DNA of 64,000 nucleotides from Desulfallas thermosapovorans DSM 6562 (GTDB taxonomy: Bacteria; Bacillota; Desulfotomaculia; Desulfotomaculales; Desulfallaceae): positions 248,001 to 312,000 of the forward strand of contig NZ_VNHM01000001.1 of assembly GCF_008124625.1 (NCBI RefSeq). The letters run 5' to 3'. The notes beneath the pieces are model-generated. The model did no database searches. It had not been told where the DNA came from and saw nothing but the letters and a program-made list of their open reading frames with translations. Below, piece after piece: positions 10,137 through 18,846 of the stretch. The number at the start of each line of letters is the position of its first letter. The stretch's first letter is position 1. A program made the translations under genes and the position numbers.

Positions 10137-10249
10137 ATAATTCACTTAGCAGAAAAAAATAATAGCTAAATATGTATCACAAAACAAGTGATCATTATTT
10201 TAGCTATTCGATAACCATATGGTTTATTCCTGCAAGGAAAGTGAATTAT
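10137..10249. repeat. nested inverted-repeat element
   Basis: Outer arms are a perfect 11-base inverted repeat, ATAATTCACTT (10137-10147) and AAGTGAATTAT (10239-10249). Inside, an imperfect pair of about 22 bases (around 10158-10180 and 10187-10209, containing TAGCTAAA and TTTAGCTA) surrounds AAAACAA. A separate perfect palindrome, AACCATATGGTT, is at 10213-10224. The segment is AT-rich and non-coding. It could be a small non-autonomous transposon or a structured RNA. Confidence 0.6.
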
Positions 10250-10293
10250 TTCTTTAAGTGACAAAAGTAAAGAAAAATTTTTACCTCAAATTT

Positions 10294-10641
10294 TCAGCAT
10301 TCAAACCAGGCCCGGGCATATTTCGTAGTGATGGGATAATGGTAATATTCGCCCGACAAACATTTTATAATTGCTATTATGGCGAAGACAGTATATACAA
10401 TTCCCAATATCGCCAGGGGAACGACCAGCAAAAATCCGATAAGTAAAAGGCACAGTATCCCCACCCCCACCCCTAAAAGCAGGGATATAATATGCATGGT
10501 CAGCGACTCCCGGGCGTGATGGTTAACAAAATCATCATCCTTCTTTAATAAATAGACAATCAGCGGCACCACTATAGGCAGGCCAAAGAATATGGAACCG
10601 TGACACACCGCACCTAAAAGTTTGCTTTCCGGTAAAACCAT
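10294..10641 (-). CDS. DUF4870 family membrane protein
   Basis: A 115-residue protein with about three membrane segments. The pattern HGSIFFGLPIVVPLIVYLLKK followed by DDDFVNHHARESLTMHI is the DUF4870 signature (N-H-x-x-E/Q-A/S-L). A small soluble tail carries GEYYHYP. The ATG at 10641 is preceded by GGAGGGAGGT. The function is unknown. It is a single gene upstream of the nested palindrome. Confidence 0.8.
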   Translation of the reverse strand: MVLPESKLLGAVCHGSIFFGLPIVVPLIVYLLKKDDDFVNHHARESLTMHIISLLLGVGVGILCLLLIGFLLVVPLAILGIVYTVFAIIAIIKCLSGEYYHYPITTKYARAWFEC

Positions 10642-10786
10642 TCGTTTTACCTCCCTCCACCGGGCTTTCTGTTCACCAATTGGGGCAAATCAGGCACCAA
10701 CTTTCAGTACAATCTGTACTATTTTCTCATTAACTTCCTCGATTATCAACCCAAACCTGCTCCGGCACCTCTTATAAAATACAATA

Positions 10787-10809
10787 GGAGAAGCCGCTAT
10801 GGCTTCCCC
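10787..10809 (-). terminator. terminator of the S-layer-homology gene
   Basis: On the minus strand GGGGAAGCC pairs with GGCTTCTCC, followed by TATTGTATTTT. Confidence 0.75.
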
Positions 10810-10833
10810 TTTAAGTTCGAGTTACTAATGCAA

Positions 10834-12513
10834 TTAGTCGTCTTCCTCCACCACTTCAAATACCCAATCGTTAACACCAATGCCCGGGAATTTATTACCG
10901 GACAGGTCTTCTATAATGCCTGACGAAATAGTTATGCCGTATTCTCCCACCGGCAGTTTTTTATCAAATTCAATAACCAGTTGGTCTTCATCAATATTAA
11001 CATCATCAGGAGTTAGTAAAGCATTGGTGGTTGTATTAAATACTATTGCCGTATTTTTACTGGATTTCTCGTTTACCCATTGCACCGGTTCATCAAATTT
11101 TACCGTTATTTTTTTGATACCGTACTCAACCTTTGCACCATCTTTAGGATTTAATTTCTCTGGTTTCGGGGCGTCTTCATCTTCATCTTCACCTTCAAAT
11201 GTTGCAAATCGCCAGTCCCTGGAGTTAATACCGGCAAATTTATTGCCTTCTTTATCCTTGATGATATTTGCCGGGATATATACTGCATAACGACAGTTTT
11301 CTTCCAACCCTACCTTCAGTTCGATGATTAAATCCCTACCGTCAATTTCAACATCCCCAATATTAATGCTCCGGTCCTTAGTGATATTTTCCACCCCTAT
11401 TTTATCCTTAATATCCTTTAGGGATTTAACGGGGTAGATTTTTTCATCAAAGGTAACCACCAGTTCATCAATACCGGCTTTAACATCACCGGCACCATCT
11501 TTGGGATTGAGTTTGACAACTTCCGGGGCAGCCTCGTCTTTGTTCTCATCGTCATTATCCGCGGCACCTTCTGAGCCCGCACTTACCACAATGGCTTTAC
11601 GGGCTGAGTTGAGCACCAGTGAAACCGCGTAACCCCTTTCAATATCCTCTAGTTCCACTGCTTCGCCATCAACAAATATGGCAGCATCATCAGCCACCTG
11701 CACCAGTATTGTCAACCGGTCATCACTGCCGGGGACTATGGATATAAAGGCCGGGTCCGATGGCATTACATCATCCACGGTACCTTTAATAAATTCAAAT
11801 CTGGGGTTCAACGAAAACATATTTTGACACCGGAACAACATAGCCGCGATTTCCGCTCTTTGCACCGGGTTTTGGGGCTTAAAGACATTACCGGGGTAAC
11901 CTCTCATAATACCGGCCCGGGCCATCTGGGCCACATAATTTTTAGCATAACCCGGTATTTTACCGGCATCGATGAATTGTACGGTCCCACCTGACAAGTT
12001 ACCCAACATATCACTGTTTGAAAGCGCCCTGGCCAGCCACACGGCCACCTCATATCTCTGGGCCGCTTCGTTACCATTAAAATTCTTTAATTCTTCCCGG
12101 GTTATAATACCCTTGTCCAAAGCCAGGGCAACCATGCCACTGGCCCAGCTTTTCGGCACCAACTTCAAACTTTTGCCGGTGGGTGATTCATCCTCGTAGC
12201 CCATGGCACGCATCAACATGACCAGTGCCTCGTTTTTGGAGACTTCTTTCTGGGGATAAAACTTCCCATCCGGGAATCCCACAATGATGCCTTGCCTTTG
12301 CATGGCCGTTACAGGTTCGGCCGCCCAGTGACCATAGACATCGCCCATCATGGTAAAGGATATTTTTTTCAATTGTCCCGGAGGTATTTTGCCGTTACCT
12401 TTACCGTTGCCGTTGTTTTTGGCCAGAGCATCCGTTGGCGATATCATGGCGAAGGCAAATACAGCCACCGCAAGCATGCCTCCAATAAAGCATTTCCACC
12501 TGTTAATCCGCAA
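10834..12513 (-). CDS. S-layer homology (SLH) protein with two SbsA-type Ig-like domains
   Basis: A 559-residue cell-surface protein. A signal peptide occupies residues 1-31 (MRINRWKCFIGG..., ending SPTDALA). Three SLH-like modules follow between about 55 and 235 (VYGHWAAEPVTAMQRQGII-x-GFPDGKFYP; WASGMVALALDKGII; YAKNYVAQMARAGIMRGYPG), which anchor proteins to secondary cell-wall polymers. The C-terminal half has two repeats that begin KLNPKDGA and contain a VTFDE or VKFDE strand (about 335-440 and 455-555), typical of SbsA Ig-like domains (Big_5). Acidic linkers rich in D and E join the parts, and the protein ends in EEDD. The TTG at 12513 follows GGGGAG. It is probably a structural or enzyme-less surface protein; its ligand is unknown. 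Confidence 0.85.
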   Translation of the reverse strand: MRINRWKCFIGGMLAVAVFAFAMISPTDALAKNNGNGKGNGKIPPGQLKKISFTMMGDVYGHWAAEPVTAMQRQGIIVGFPDGKFYPQKEVSKNEALVMLMRAMGYEDESPTGKSLKLVPKSWASGMVALALDKGIITREELKNFNGNEAAQRYEVAVWLARALSNSDMLGNLSGGTVQFIDAGKIPGYAKNYVAQMARAGIMRGYPGNVFKPQNPVQRAEIAAMLFRCQNMFSLNPRFEFIKGTVDDVMPSDPAFISIVPGSDDRLTILVQVADDAAIFVDGEAVELEDIERGYAVSLVLNSARKAIVVSAGSEGAADNDDENKDEAAPEVVKLNPKDGAGDVKAGIDELVVTFDEKIYPVKSLKDIKDKIGVENITKDRSINIGDVEIDGRDLIIELKVGLEENCRYAVYIPANIIKDKEGNKFAGINSRDWRFATFEGEDEDEDAPKPEKLNPKDGAKVEYGIKKITVKFDEPVQWVNEKSSKNTAIVFNTTTNALLTPDDVNIDEDQLVIEFDKKLPVGEYGITISSGIIEDLSGNKFPGIGVNDWVFEVVEEDD

Positions 12514-12741
12514 TAAAAACCACTCCCCGCATTATTTTTGGATGGATTTAACCACCTGTCTTGATATACGTAACTGCACCGTTATTTGGCAGGTCAACCA
12601 GGTAACCAATCCGCAGGCCAGTGAATATTTTCTAATCAAGTGCACAAAAATCTCTTTCCCGGCTAGAAAAATTAAAAGGGGGTGGGCAACTGCATGCGTT
12701 CTCCCGGCGTATGCGAAATAACCGGGAAAGGGGTTGGTAAT

Positions 12742-13563
12742 TTGTCTGAATACGCGTATTCCAGTAAATGGCGGGAGGTTATTTCCTTCCCGCTTGGTGA
12801 ACGATTGAACAAACCCAGAAACAAAGGACTAACCATGGTAATCGATAAAGGTATGGGCATAGGGGAAACCAGGGACCTTTTAAAAATCAATTACCAGCAC
12901 ATTGATTTCATCAAGCTGGGTTTCGGAACACCGGCCCTCTATGCCGAAGGGGCTTTGGAAGAAAAAATACAACTGGTGCGTTCATACAATATTGATATTT
13001 ATCCGGGAGGCACATTTTTAGAAGTGGCATTATTACAAAACAAGGTCAGGGAGTTTCTCGACACCTGCAATTTTTTTGGCTTCACGGCCATTGAGGTGAG
13101 TGACGGAACCATACCCTTGAGCCAGGAGGTGAGAGAAGAAACAATAACATTAGCTGCCGAAAAGGGATTTAGAGTATTAACCGAAGTGGGCAAAAAAAAC
13201 AACGGCGCCGAAATACCGGTGGAAACACTGGCCCGCATGGCCCTTAAAGATTTGCAAAACGGTGCTTACAAGGTTATTCTGGAAGGCCGGGAATGTGGTC
13301 TTAATGTAGGGCTCTATGATGCCAATGGTAAAATGGCAGATGATGATTTGCAGGTACTTCTGGATTATATCGGCGATCCGTCTTTAATTATCTGGGAAGC
13401 ACCCCTAAAAATTCAACAGCAAGATCTGATTACCCGGTTTGGTTCGGATGTAAACCTGGGCAATATCCCACCCCAGGAGGTGCTGGCGGTGGAGGCACTG
13501 CGGGTGGGACTGCGGGCAGATACCCTGCAGCTGGTGCTAGCCGATCTGGATGAACCAAAATAA
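12742..13563 (+). CDS. ComA-like phosphosulfolactate synthase
   Basis: A TIM-barrel protein of the phosphosulfolactate synthase family (ComA, Bacillus YitD), which adds sulfite to phosphoenolpyruvate. Recognisable segments are KGLTMVIDKGMG, DFIKLGFGT, YPGGTFLEVA, AIEVSDGT, TEVGKK, VILEGRECG and WEAPLKIQQ. These hold the acidic and basic active-site residues of the family. I choose a TTG start at 12742 after GGAAAGGGG, giving 273 residues. The product may feed sulfolactate in spores, as known in Bacillus, or coenzyme-M-like compounds. No comB or comC partner is adjacent, so the pathway is an inference. Confidence 0.8.
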   Translation: MSEYAYSSKWREVISFPLGERLNKPRNKGLTMVIDKGMGIGETRDLLKINYQHIDFIKLGFGTPALYAEGALEEKIQLVRSYNIDIYPGGTFLEVALLQNKVREFLDTCNFFGFTAIEVSDGTIPLSQEVREETITLAAEKGFRVLTEVGKKNNGAEIPVETLARMALKDLQNGAYKVILEGRECGLNVGLYDANGKMADDDLQVLLDYIGDPSLIIWEAPLKIQQQDLITRFGSDVNLGNIPPQEVLAVEALRVGLRADTLQLVLADLDEPK

Positions 13564-13594
13564 AAGGCTAATTACGGTTTTTTACTTGTTCGCT

Positions 13595-13632
13595 CCGGTG
13601 CCGGGTGTTGTAAGGTAAACACCCGGCACCGG
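13595..13632. terminator. strong GC-rich hairpin after the ComA-like gene
   Basis: A perfect 15-base stem pairs CCGGTGCCGGGTGTT with its complement around eight bases. The following T run is weak, so this may be a terminator or another RNA structure. Confidence 0.55.
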
Positions 13633-13763
13633 CAAATAGTTTTAAAACCGTCAATAATGTGGAAATGTAATGCTACCATCAAGCAACCACTTAGTTAAAC
13701 CAGGTAATACAGTGAAAGGCGGCGGCATATATTTACTAAAAATTGTCATGGCGAGGCGAGATC

Positions 13764-14216
13764 ATGAATGGAGTACCACTGCTGGTGGCGCTGCTCCTGG
13801 TGGGCATTATTGCCCGCTCCAATTTAATTGCCACCGCTGCCTGCGTATTACTGATAATTAAATTTTCCAATTTGCATTTTATATTTTCGTTGCTTGAAAA
13901 AAGAGGCCTAGAAATAGGCTTGTTATTTTTATTACTGGCTATTTTGGTACCCGTGGCCAGCGGTAAAGTAACGGAAAAAGAATTAATCGGCACCTTTACT
14001 TCCCTGCCGGGCATACTGGCCATCCTTGGGGGGGCACTGGCCACCCATTTAAACGGTGAGGGGTTACGGCTGCTGCAAATCGACCCCGAATTGATTTTCG
14101 GGCTGCTGATCGGCTCAATATTCGGCATTGTATTTTTAAACGGCGTTCCCGTGGGGCCATTGATGGCAGCCGGGTTGACCGCACTGTTTCTGGAAACAAT
14201 TCGTTTATTTAAATAG
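13764..14216 (+). CDS. DUF441 family membrane protein
   Basis: A 150-residue, very hydrophobic protein with four or five membrane segments. The pattern LLVGIIARSNLIATAACVLL, then LLAILVPVASGKVT, and GSIFGIVFLNGVPVGPLMAAG matches the DUF441 (YeaL/YtwI) family of unknown function. The ATG at 13764 follows GAGGCGAG. It converges with rluD. Confidence 0.82.
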   Translation: MNGVPLLVALLLVGIIARSNLIATAACVLLIIKFSNLHFIFSLLEKRGLEIGLLFLLLAILVPVASGKVTEKELIGTFTSLPGILAILGGALATHLNGEGLRLLQIDPELIFGLLIGSIFGIVFLNGVPVGPLMAAGLTALFLETIRLFK

Positions 14217-14228
14217 CAAAAAACAACT

Positions 14229-15158
14229 TTAAACAGTTTTTTCGTCAAACCCCAATTTTTTTAATATAGTGGTTAGCTCCGCCGGCAAAGGGGCACGAAA
14301 TTCCATGTATTCACCGTTGCGGGGATGGATAAACCCCAACAGGTAAGCATGCAGAAACTGACCCTCCAAATTAAAATGGGGCTTACCCGGTCCATATCTG
14401 GTATCTCCCACCAGCGGGTGCCCAATGTAAGCCATATGTACCCTGATCTGGTGGGTACGTCCCGTTTCCAGGCGTAATTTTAATAATGTATAATTACCTG
14501 CCCGGCCCAGTACCCGGTAATGGGTCACCGCTTTTTTGGCATTGCGACTGGTTACGGCCATTTTCTGCCGGTCCCGCGGGTCCCGGCCAATGGGTGCATC
14601 CACCACCCCCCGGTCACTGGACAGCACACCGTGAGCCAGGGCCAGGTAACCCCGCCGGACAGTATGCTCCTTTAACTGGCCCGCCAGGTGCTCATGGGCC
14701 AGGTCATTTTTAGCCACCATCAACAAACCCGAGGTATCCTTGTCAATGCGGTGCACAATGCCGGGCCTGAGCACACCGTTGATACCGGAAAGGTCCCGGC
14801 AGTGATAAAGCAGGGCATTAACCAGCGTACCCGTGTAATTTCCCTCCGCCGGGTGCACCACCATGCCCCTGGGCTTATTCACCACTATGACATCCATATC
14901 CTCATAATAAATTTCAAGGGCTATGGGCTCGGGCTGTACAGTAAGTTCCACGGGCGGCGGCAGGTTAACAACAACGGTATCCCCTTCCTTTAACCTGTAA
15001 TTGGCCCGGGCCGCTGCCCTGTTCACTGTGACGGCACCATCGCCGATAAGCTTTTGCACAAAGGACCGGCTCAGCTTACCCTCCCTGGAGGTCACAAAAA
15101 CATCCAAACGCACCCCGGCCTCCCCGGCCTCCACCCGGTAAATTTCAGTTTTCGGCAT
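14229..15158 (-). CDS. rluD: RluD-type 23S rRNA pseudouridine synthase
   Basis: A RluA-family pseudouridine synthase, about 309 residues. An N-terminal S4 RNA-binding domain (about 12-70, RLDVFVTSREGKLSRSFVQKLI) precedes the catalytic domain. That domain has the family motif HRIDKDTSGLLM near residue 134 with the catalytic Asp, and GRTHQIRVHMAYIGHPLVGD near residue 225. The ATG at 15158 overlaps the last 14 bases of lspA, as is common for the lspA-rluD pair. The exact uridine target (RluD type rather than RluC type) is inferred from this neighbourhood. Confidence 0.9.
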   Translation of the reverse strand: MPKTEIYRVEAGEAGVRLDVFVTSREGKLSRSFVQKLIGDGAVTVNRAAARANYRLKEGDTVVVNLPPPVELTVQPEPIALEIYYEDMDVIVVNKPRGMVVHPAEGNYTGTLVNALLYHCRDLSGINGVLRPGIVHRIDKDTSGLLMVAKNDLAHEHLAGQLKEHTVRRGYLALAHGVLSSDRGVVDAPIGRDPRDRQKMAVTSRNAKKAVTHYRVLGRAGNYTLLKLRLETGRTHQIRVHMAYIGHPLVGDTRYGPGKPHFNLEGQFLHAYLLGFIHPRNGEYMEFRAPLPAELTTILKKLGFDEKTV

Positions 15159-15615
15159 TGGCGTCCACCCTTTGCTGTTCCCCTTTATCATTGCGCCAAA
15201 TATCTATAATTAGAAGCACGGCACCTATAACTATTGCCGTGTCCGCCAGGTTAAAGACCGGCCAAACCCGAAAATCCAAAAAATCAATCACTCGACCCAG
15301 GCGCACCCGGTCAATCAAGTTACCCAGCGCGCCCCCCGCAACCAGGCCCGAAGCCAGGCGCACCAGAATCCTTTCCCGGGGTAAAAAGCGATAACCCACC
15401 AGCACCCCCACCACCACCAGCAACGAGACAACAATAAACAGGGTTGTTTTTTCGGCCAGTATACCAAAGGCAGCACCGGGGTTTAAAATATAGGTGATAT
15501 AAAAAACCGGCGGCAAAACCGGAATGGACTCTCCCAGCAGCATAGACGATGTGATGATATACTTGGAAAACTGGTCCAGGAGGAGTGTAACCAGCACAAT
15601 AACAAAAAAACGCAA
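15145..15615 (-). CDS. lspA: lipoprotein signal peptidase (signal peptidase II)
   Basis: A membrane aspartyl protease that cleaves prolipoprotein signal peptides. The 156-residue protein has four membrane helices. The catalytic regions are YILNPGAAFGIL near residue 46, GGALGNLIDRVRLGRVIDFLDF near residue 100 and VFNLADTAIVIG near residue 125, with Asp in GNLIDR and in FNLADT. I chose a TTG at 15615 after GGGGAGG, because the frame from 15681 adds residues not typical of the family. The gene is coupled to rluD. Confidence 0.94.
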   Translation of the reverse strand: MRFFVIVLVTLLLDQFSKYIITSSMLLGESIPVLPPVFYITYILNPGAAFGILAEKTTLFIVVSLLVVVGVLVGYRFLPRERILVRLASGLVAGGALGNLIDRVRLGRVIDFLDFRVWPVFNLADTAIVIGAVLLIIDIWRNDKGEQQRVDANAEN

Positions 15616-15658
15616 ACTTATAAACCTCCCCAAATATAACGCTATATGATATAATACC

Positions 15659-15683
15659 ACATGTTTGGATATCGGAAACATGT
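15659..15683. promoter_or_regulatory. operator-like palindrome between lspA and vanZ
   Basis: A perfect 8-base inverted repeat, ACATGTTT-N9-AAACATGT, lies in the divergent region, 44 bases upstream of the lspA start and 72 bases upstream of the VanZ-family gene. It could be a regulator site; no regulator is known. Confidence 0.45.
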
Positions 15684-15755
15684 CTGTTAAATTACTGTCA
15701 AACCATCATTAGGGTTAAATAGCAGCCCAGCCATTTATACAGGAGTCGGGGGACT

Positions 15756-16130
15756 ATGTACTGGATTCCCGCCATCCTTTGGATGGCCCTGATATTTTAT
15801 TTATCCGGGCGGACAGGCAGTGAACTACACTCCTTGTTTCCCTTTATCGACAATCTTAACCCGGGCCATATAGTAGCCTACTTTGTGCTGGGACCTTTAT
15901 ATTACCTGGCCTTACACAGGTACCACCATGCCCGTCCCTTTGTAAAAGCCTTTCTGCTGTGCCTGTTATATGGTATCACCGATGAAATACACCAGCATTT
16001 TATTCCCACCCGCTATCCCGACCTCTATGACATAGCCCGGGACCTTTTGGGGGCGGGACTGGGGCTGGCTGTGGTTTATCTTGTTCAAAGGAAGGGCACC
16101 ACGAGCCAATCCGGCACGTCAAGAAAATAA
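15756..16130 (+). CDS. VanZ-like membrane protein
   Basis: A 124-residue membrane protein of the VanZ-like family. Signatures are WIPAILWMALIFYLSGRTG at the N-terminus, HIVAYFVLGPLYYLAL in the middle, and YGITDEIHQHFIPTRYPDLYDIARDLLGAGLG at the C-terminus, with the conserved DE-x-HQ and R-x-x-D-x-x-D. Its role is not clear; VanZ of the vancomycin cluster gives low teicoplanin resistance, but most homologues are uncharacterised. GGAGTCGGGGG precedes the ATG. Confidence 0.85.
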   Translation: MYWIPAILWMALIFYLSGRTGSELHSLFPFIDNLNPGHIVAYFVLGPLYYLALHRYHHARPFVKAFLLCLLYGITDEIHQHFIPTRYPDLYDIARDLLGAGLGLAVVYLVQRKGTTSQSGTSRK

Positions 16131-16164
16131 ACGCAGCAGAATTAATGGCGGCAAACCACGTTGT

Positions 16165-16193
16165 CTAAATATTTTTAATCTTAAAATATTTAG
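16165..16193. promoter_or_regulatory. AT-rich palindrome upstream of the thiolase operon
   Basis: A perfect 11-base inverted repeat, CTAAATATTTT and AAAATATTTAG, is separated by seven bases. It lies between the VanZ stop and the thiolase gene, 139 bases before the thiolase start. It may be an operator or a weak terminator of the VanZ gene. A possible -10 (TATACAAT) follows near 16234. Confidence 0.45.
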
Positions 16194-16331
16194 AAAAGAA
16201 GGACTTTTTCAAAATTAAGAAGAAAATTATGTTATACAATAGGAGTAAATCATTTTGGTATTGTTAAAGTTTTCAGAATAGCTAATCAACTGCTAATGTT
16301 CGAGCTTGATTAAAACAAGGAGGTCAAAAAC

Positions 16332-17513
16332 ATGCAAGATGTCGTAATAGTAGCAGGCACCAGGACACCAATCGGCGACTTTGGCGGTTCGCTGCGCACC
16401 GTAACGGCAGGCGGGCTGGCCGTTGCTGTAATTAAAGAAGTAATCAAACGTGCCGGCGTAAACCCGGCGGACATCGACGACGTTATCCTGGGCTGCTGTG
16501 TACAAAGCAGTGAAGAACCAAACATTGGACGCACCGCAGCTTTAATGGCCGGACTGCCGGACACGGTGACCGGCATGACTATCCAGAGACAGTGCGCCTC
16601 GGCCATGCAGGCGATTATTTCCGGTTACCAGCAGATAGTCACCGGCGATTCGGATATCGTCCTGGCCGGCGGCACTGAAAGCATGAGCACCGCACCATAC
16701 GTATTAAAAAAAGCCCGCTGGGGCATGCGCCTGCAGCATGGTGAATTTACCGATGCGCTGTGGGAGACCCTCACCGATCCCATCCATAAAATAATGATGG
16801 GGGAAACAGCCGAGCGGCTGGCAGACAAGTATGGTATTACCAGGGAAGAACAGGATATAATTGCTTACCGCAGCCATAAAAACGCCATTAATGCCATCGA
16901 GAAGGGTTACTTTGCCAAAGAAATTGTACCGGTACCCGTCCCACAGCGTAAAGGTGACCCGGTGTTGGTGGATCGTGACGAGCACCCCAGGGCGGACATC
17001 AGCATGGAAAGCCTGGCCAAGCTGCGCCCGGCCTTTCGTAAAAACGGCACCGTAACGGCGGGCAACGCCTCGGGCTTAAATGATGCCGCCGCGGCAGTGA
17101 TCATCATGTCGGCGGATAAGGCCCGGGAGCTGGGCATAAAACCGCTGGCCCGCATTGTCAGCCACGCCCGGGCCGGGGTGGAACCCGATTTGATGGGTTA
17201 CGGCCCTGTGCCGGCCATAAAAAAGGCCCTGAAGCGGGCCGGGCTAAGCCTGGCCGACATTGATTTAATTGAATTGAACGAAGCATTTGCCGCCCAGTAT
17301 TTAGCCTGTGAAAAATTGCTGGATCTGAACCGGGAAATCACCAACGTTAACGGCAGCGGCATCAGCCTGGGTCACCCGGTGGGCTGCACCGGCACCCGCA
17401 TCGTGGTTACATTACTCAATGAAATGGAACGGCGCAATGCCCGTTACGGCATGGCTTCACTTTGCGTGGGCGGCGGTATGGGAATAGCCATTATTTTGGA
17501 AAGGGAGGTCTAA
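16332..17513 (+). CDS. acetyl-CoA C-acetyltransferase (thiolase)
   Basis: Thiolase that joins two acetyl-CoA into acetoacetyl-CoA or cleaves 3-ketoacyl-CoA. The product is 393 residues. The nucleophile Cys is C88 in [17 protein letters not shown] near residue 316, [16 protein letters not shown] near residue 342 and CVGGGMG near residue 379 provide the other catalytic His and Cys. AGGAGG lies ahead of the ATG. It forms an operon with the dehydrogenase four bases downstream, suggesting a butyrate or fatty-acid-type C4 pathway. The direction of flux cannot be told from sequence. Confidence 0.95.
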   Translation: MQDVVIVAGTRTPIGDFGGSLRTVTAGGLAVAVIKEVIKRAGVNPADIDDVILGCCVQSSEEPNIGRTAALMAGLPDTVTGMTIQRQCASAMQAIISGYQQIVTGDSDIVLAGGTESMSTAPYVLKKARWGMRLQHGEFTDALWETLTDPIHKIMMGETAERLADKYGITREEQDIIAYRSHKNAINAIEKGYFAKEIVPVPVPQRKGDPVLVDRDEHPRADISMESLAKLRPAFRKNGTVTAGNASGLNDAAAAVIIMSADKARELGIKPLARIVSHARAGVEPDLMGYGPVPAIKKALKRAGLSLADIDLIELNEAFAAQYLACEKLLDLNREITNVNGSGISLGHPVGCTGTRIVVTLLNEMERRNARYGMASLCVGGGMGIAIILEREV

Positions 17514-17517
17514 ATCG

Positions 17518-18369
17518 ATGACTATTAACGTAATCGGGGTTGTGGGAGCAGGCACAATGGGTAACGGTATCGCCCAGGTGGCCGCCAAAGCAGGTTACCG
17601 GGTGATTATGCGTGACATTACCGGTGAATTGGTCAACCGGGGTATGGCAGTGATCGAAAAGAACCTGGCCCGGGAAGTAAAAAAGCAAAAATTAACCGAG
17701 GCGGATGCCGCCGCCGCGCTGGAACGTATCAAGGGCACCACTTCCCTTGCCGACTTGGCGGTCTGTGATTTTATTATTGAGGCCATTATCGAAAAAATGG
17801 AACTGAAAAAAGAGCTTTACAGGGAATTGGATCAAATCTGCAAGCCCGAAGCTTATTTCGCCTCCAACACTTCGGGCTTGAGCGTAACCGAAATGGCCGC
17901 GGTTACCAGAAGACCCAACAAATTTATCGGTATGCACTTTTTCAACCCCGTGCCCGTAATGAAGCTGGTTGAATTGATCCGGGCCGCCGAGACAGATGAT
18001 GACACAGTGCAAGTAACCCGGGAACTGGTGGAAAAGATGGACAAAGAAAGCATTATGGTTAACGAGGCACCATTATTTGCCGTAAACCGCATACTGGTAC
18101 CCATGCTCAACGAGGCCATGTTTGTGCTGATGGAAGGGGTCGCTTCGGCGGAAGACATCGATAAAGGCATGAAACTGGGTGCCAACCACCCCATCGGACC
18201 TCTGGCCCTTTCAGATTTAATCGGACTGGATACGCTGCTCATGGTATGTGACACCCTCTATACCGAAACGGGCGATTCCAAGTATCGCCCCTGCCCGCTG
18301 CTTAGAAAACTGGTACGTGCAGGACACCTGGGCCGGAAAACCGGACGCGGTTTTTACAATTATAACTAA
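17518..18369 (+). CDS. 3-hydroxybutyryl-CoA dehydrogenase
   Basis: NAD(P)-dependent 3-hydroxyacyl-CoA dehydrogenase, 283 residues. The N-terminal Rossmann motif is GVVGAGTMGNGIAQVAAKAGY. The catalytic His-Glu region is MHFFNPVPVMKLVELI near residue 141, and the C-terminal domain carries GANHPIGPLALSDLIGLD and ends GRKTGRGFYNYN, as in clostridial Hbd. It starts four bases after the thiolase stop with AGGGAGG upstream. It converts acetoacetyl-CoA to 3-hydroxybutyryl-CoA in the same pathway. Confidence 0.95.
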   Translation: MTINVIGVVGAGTMGNGIAQVAAKAGYRVIMRDITGELVNRGMAVIEKNLAREVKKQKLTEADAAAALERIKGTTSLADLAVCDFIIEAIIEKMELKKELYRELDQICKPEAYFASNTSGLSVTEMAAVTRRPNKFIGMHFFNPVPVMKLVELIRAAETDDDTVQVTRELVEKMDKESIMVNEAPLFAVNRILVPMLNEAMFVLMEGVASAEDIDKGMKLGANHPIGPLALSDLIGLDTLLMVCDTLYTETGDSKYRPCPLLRKLVRAGHLGRKTGRGFYNYN

Positions 18370-18415
18370 TTACACAGCTAATTAAAAACTGCTGGAAAAG
18401 GGGAGGGAATAAGTA

Positions 18416-18751
18416 ATGGAATGTAATCAAACAACGGGCGATGTTTCCCCGGTGATCAACAGATTTATGTTTCGCCAGGTGGAAAACCTATTGTATGAAC
18501 ACCCTGCGGTGGACGAAGTGGCGGTAATATACGCGCCCGGCCAGGATGGCAAAGAATGCCTGGTTGCATTTATTGTGCCCCGGGCTGATAATGTTACCGA
18601 AACCGAAATATTGGCTTTTATGCAACAAAGCAACCAGTTGGCAGCCGAAAATCTACCCCGGCTTGTTAAGTTTATCCCAAGGATCCCCAAGTCACCCAGC
18701 GGAAAAGTGTTAAAAATGAAGCTATTGGAAGAAGCTGAAATAGCAACATAA
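18416..18751 (+). CDS. free-standing C-terminal domain of an AMP-forming acyl-CoA ligase
   Basis: A 111-residue protein that matches only the small C-terminal domain of acyl/aryl-CoA synthetases: VENLLYEHPAVDEVAVIYAPGQDGKE, FIVPRADNVTETEILAFMQQ and finally PRIPKSPSGKVLKMKL with the Lys that normally contacts the adenylate. The large N-terminal ATP-binding domain is absent and there is no remnant upstream. A ribosome binding site (GGGGAGGG) precedes the ATG and a good terminator follows, so it looks like a real small gene. It shares the operon with thiolase and hbd. It could complement a separate N-domain protein or be a regulatory leftover. Confidence 0.75.
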   Translation: MECNQTTGDVSPVINRFMFRQVENLLYEHPAVDEVAVIYAPGQDGKECLVAFIVPRADNVTETEILAFMQQSNQLAAENLPRLVKFIPRIPKSPSGKVLKMKLLEEAEIAT

Positions 18752-18762
18752 AAAACCCGGCG

Positions 18763-18794
18763 AAAAACCCGCGTAGTTTTTACGCGGGTTTTTT
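18763..18794 (+). terminator. terminator of the thiolase operon
   Basis: ACCCGCGTA pairs with TACGCGGGT around TTTTT-type loop bases and is followed by TTTTTT. Confidence 0.9.
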
Positions 18795-18846
18795 ATGCCC
18801 CGGGCCCGGGACGGGTACAATAACGAAAAAAGGAGGTATTTGCTTT

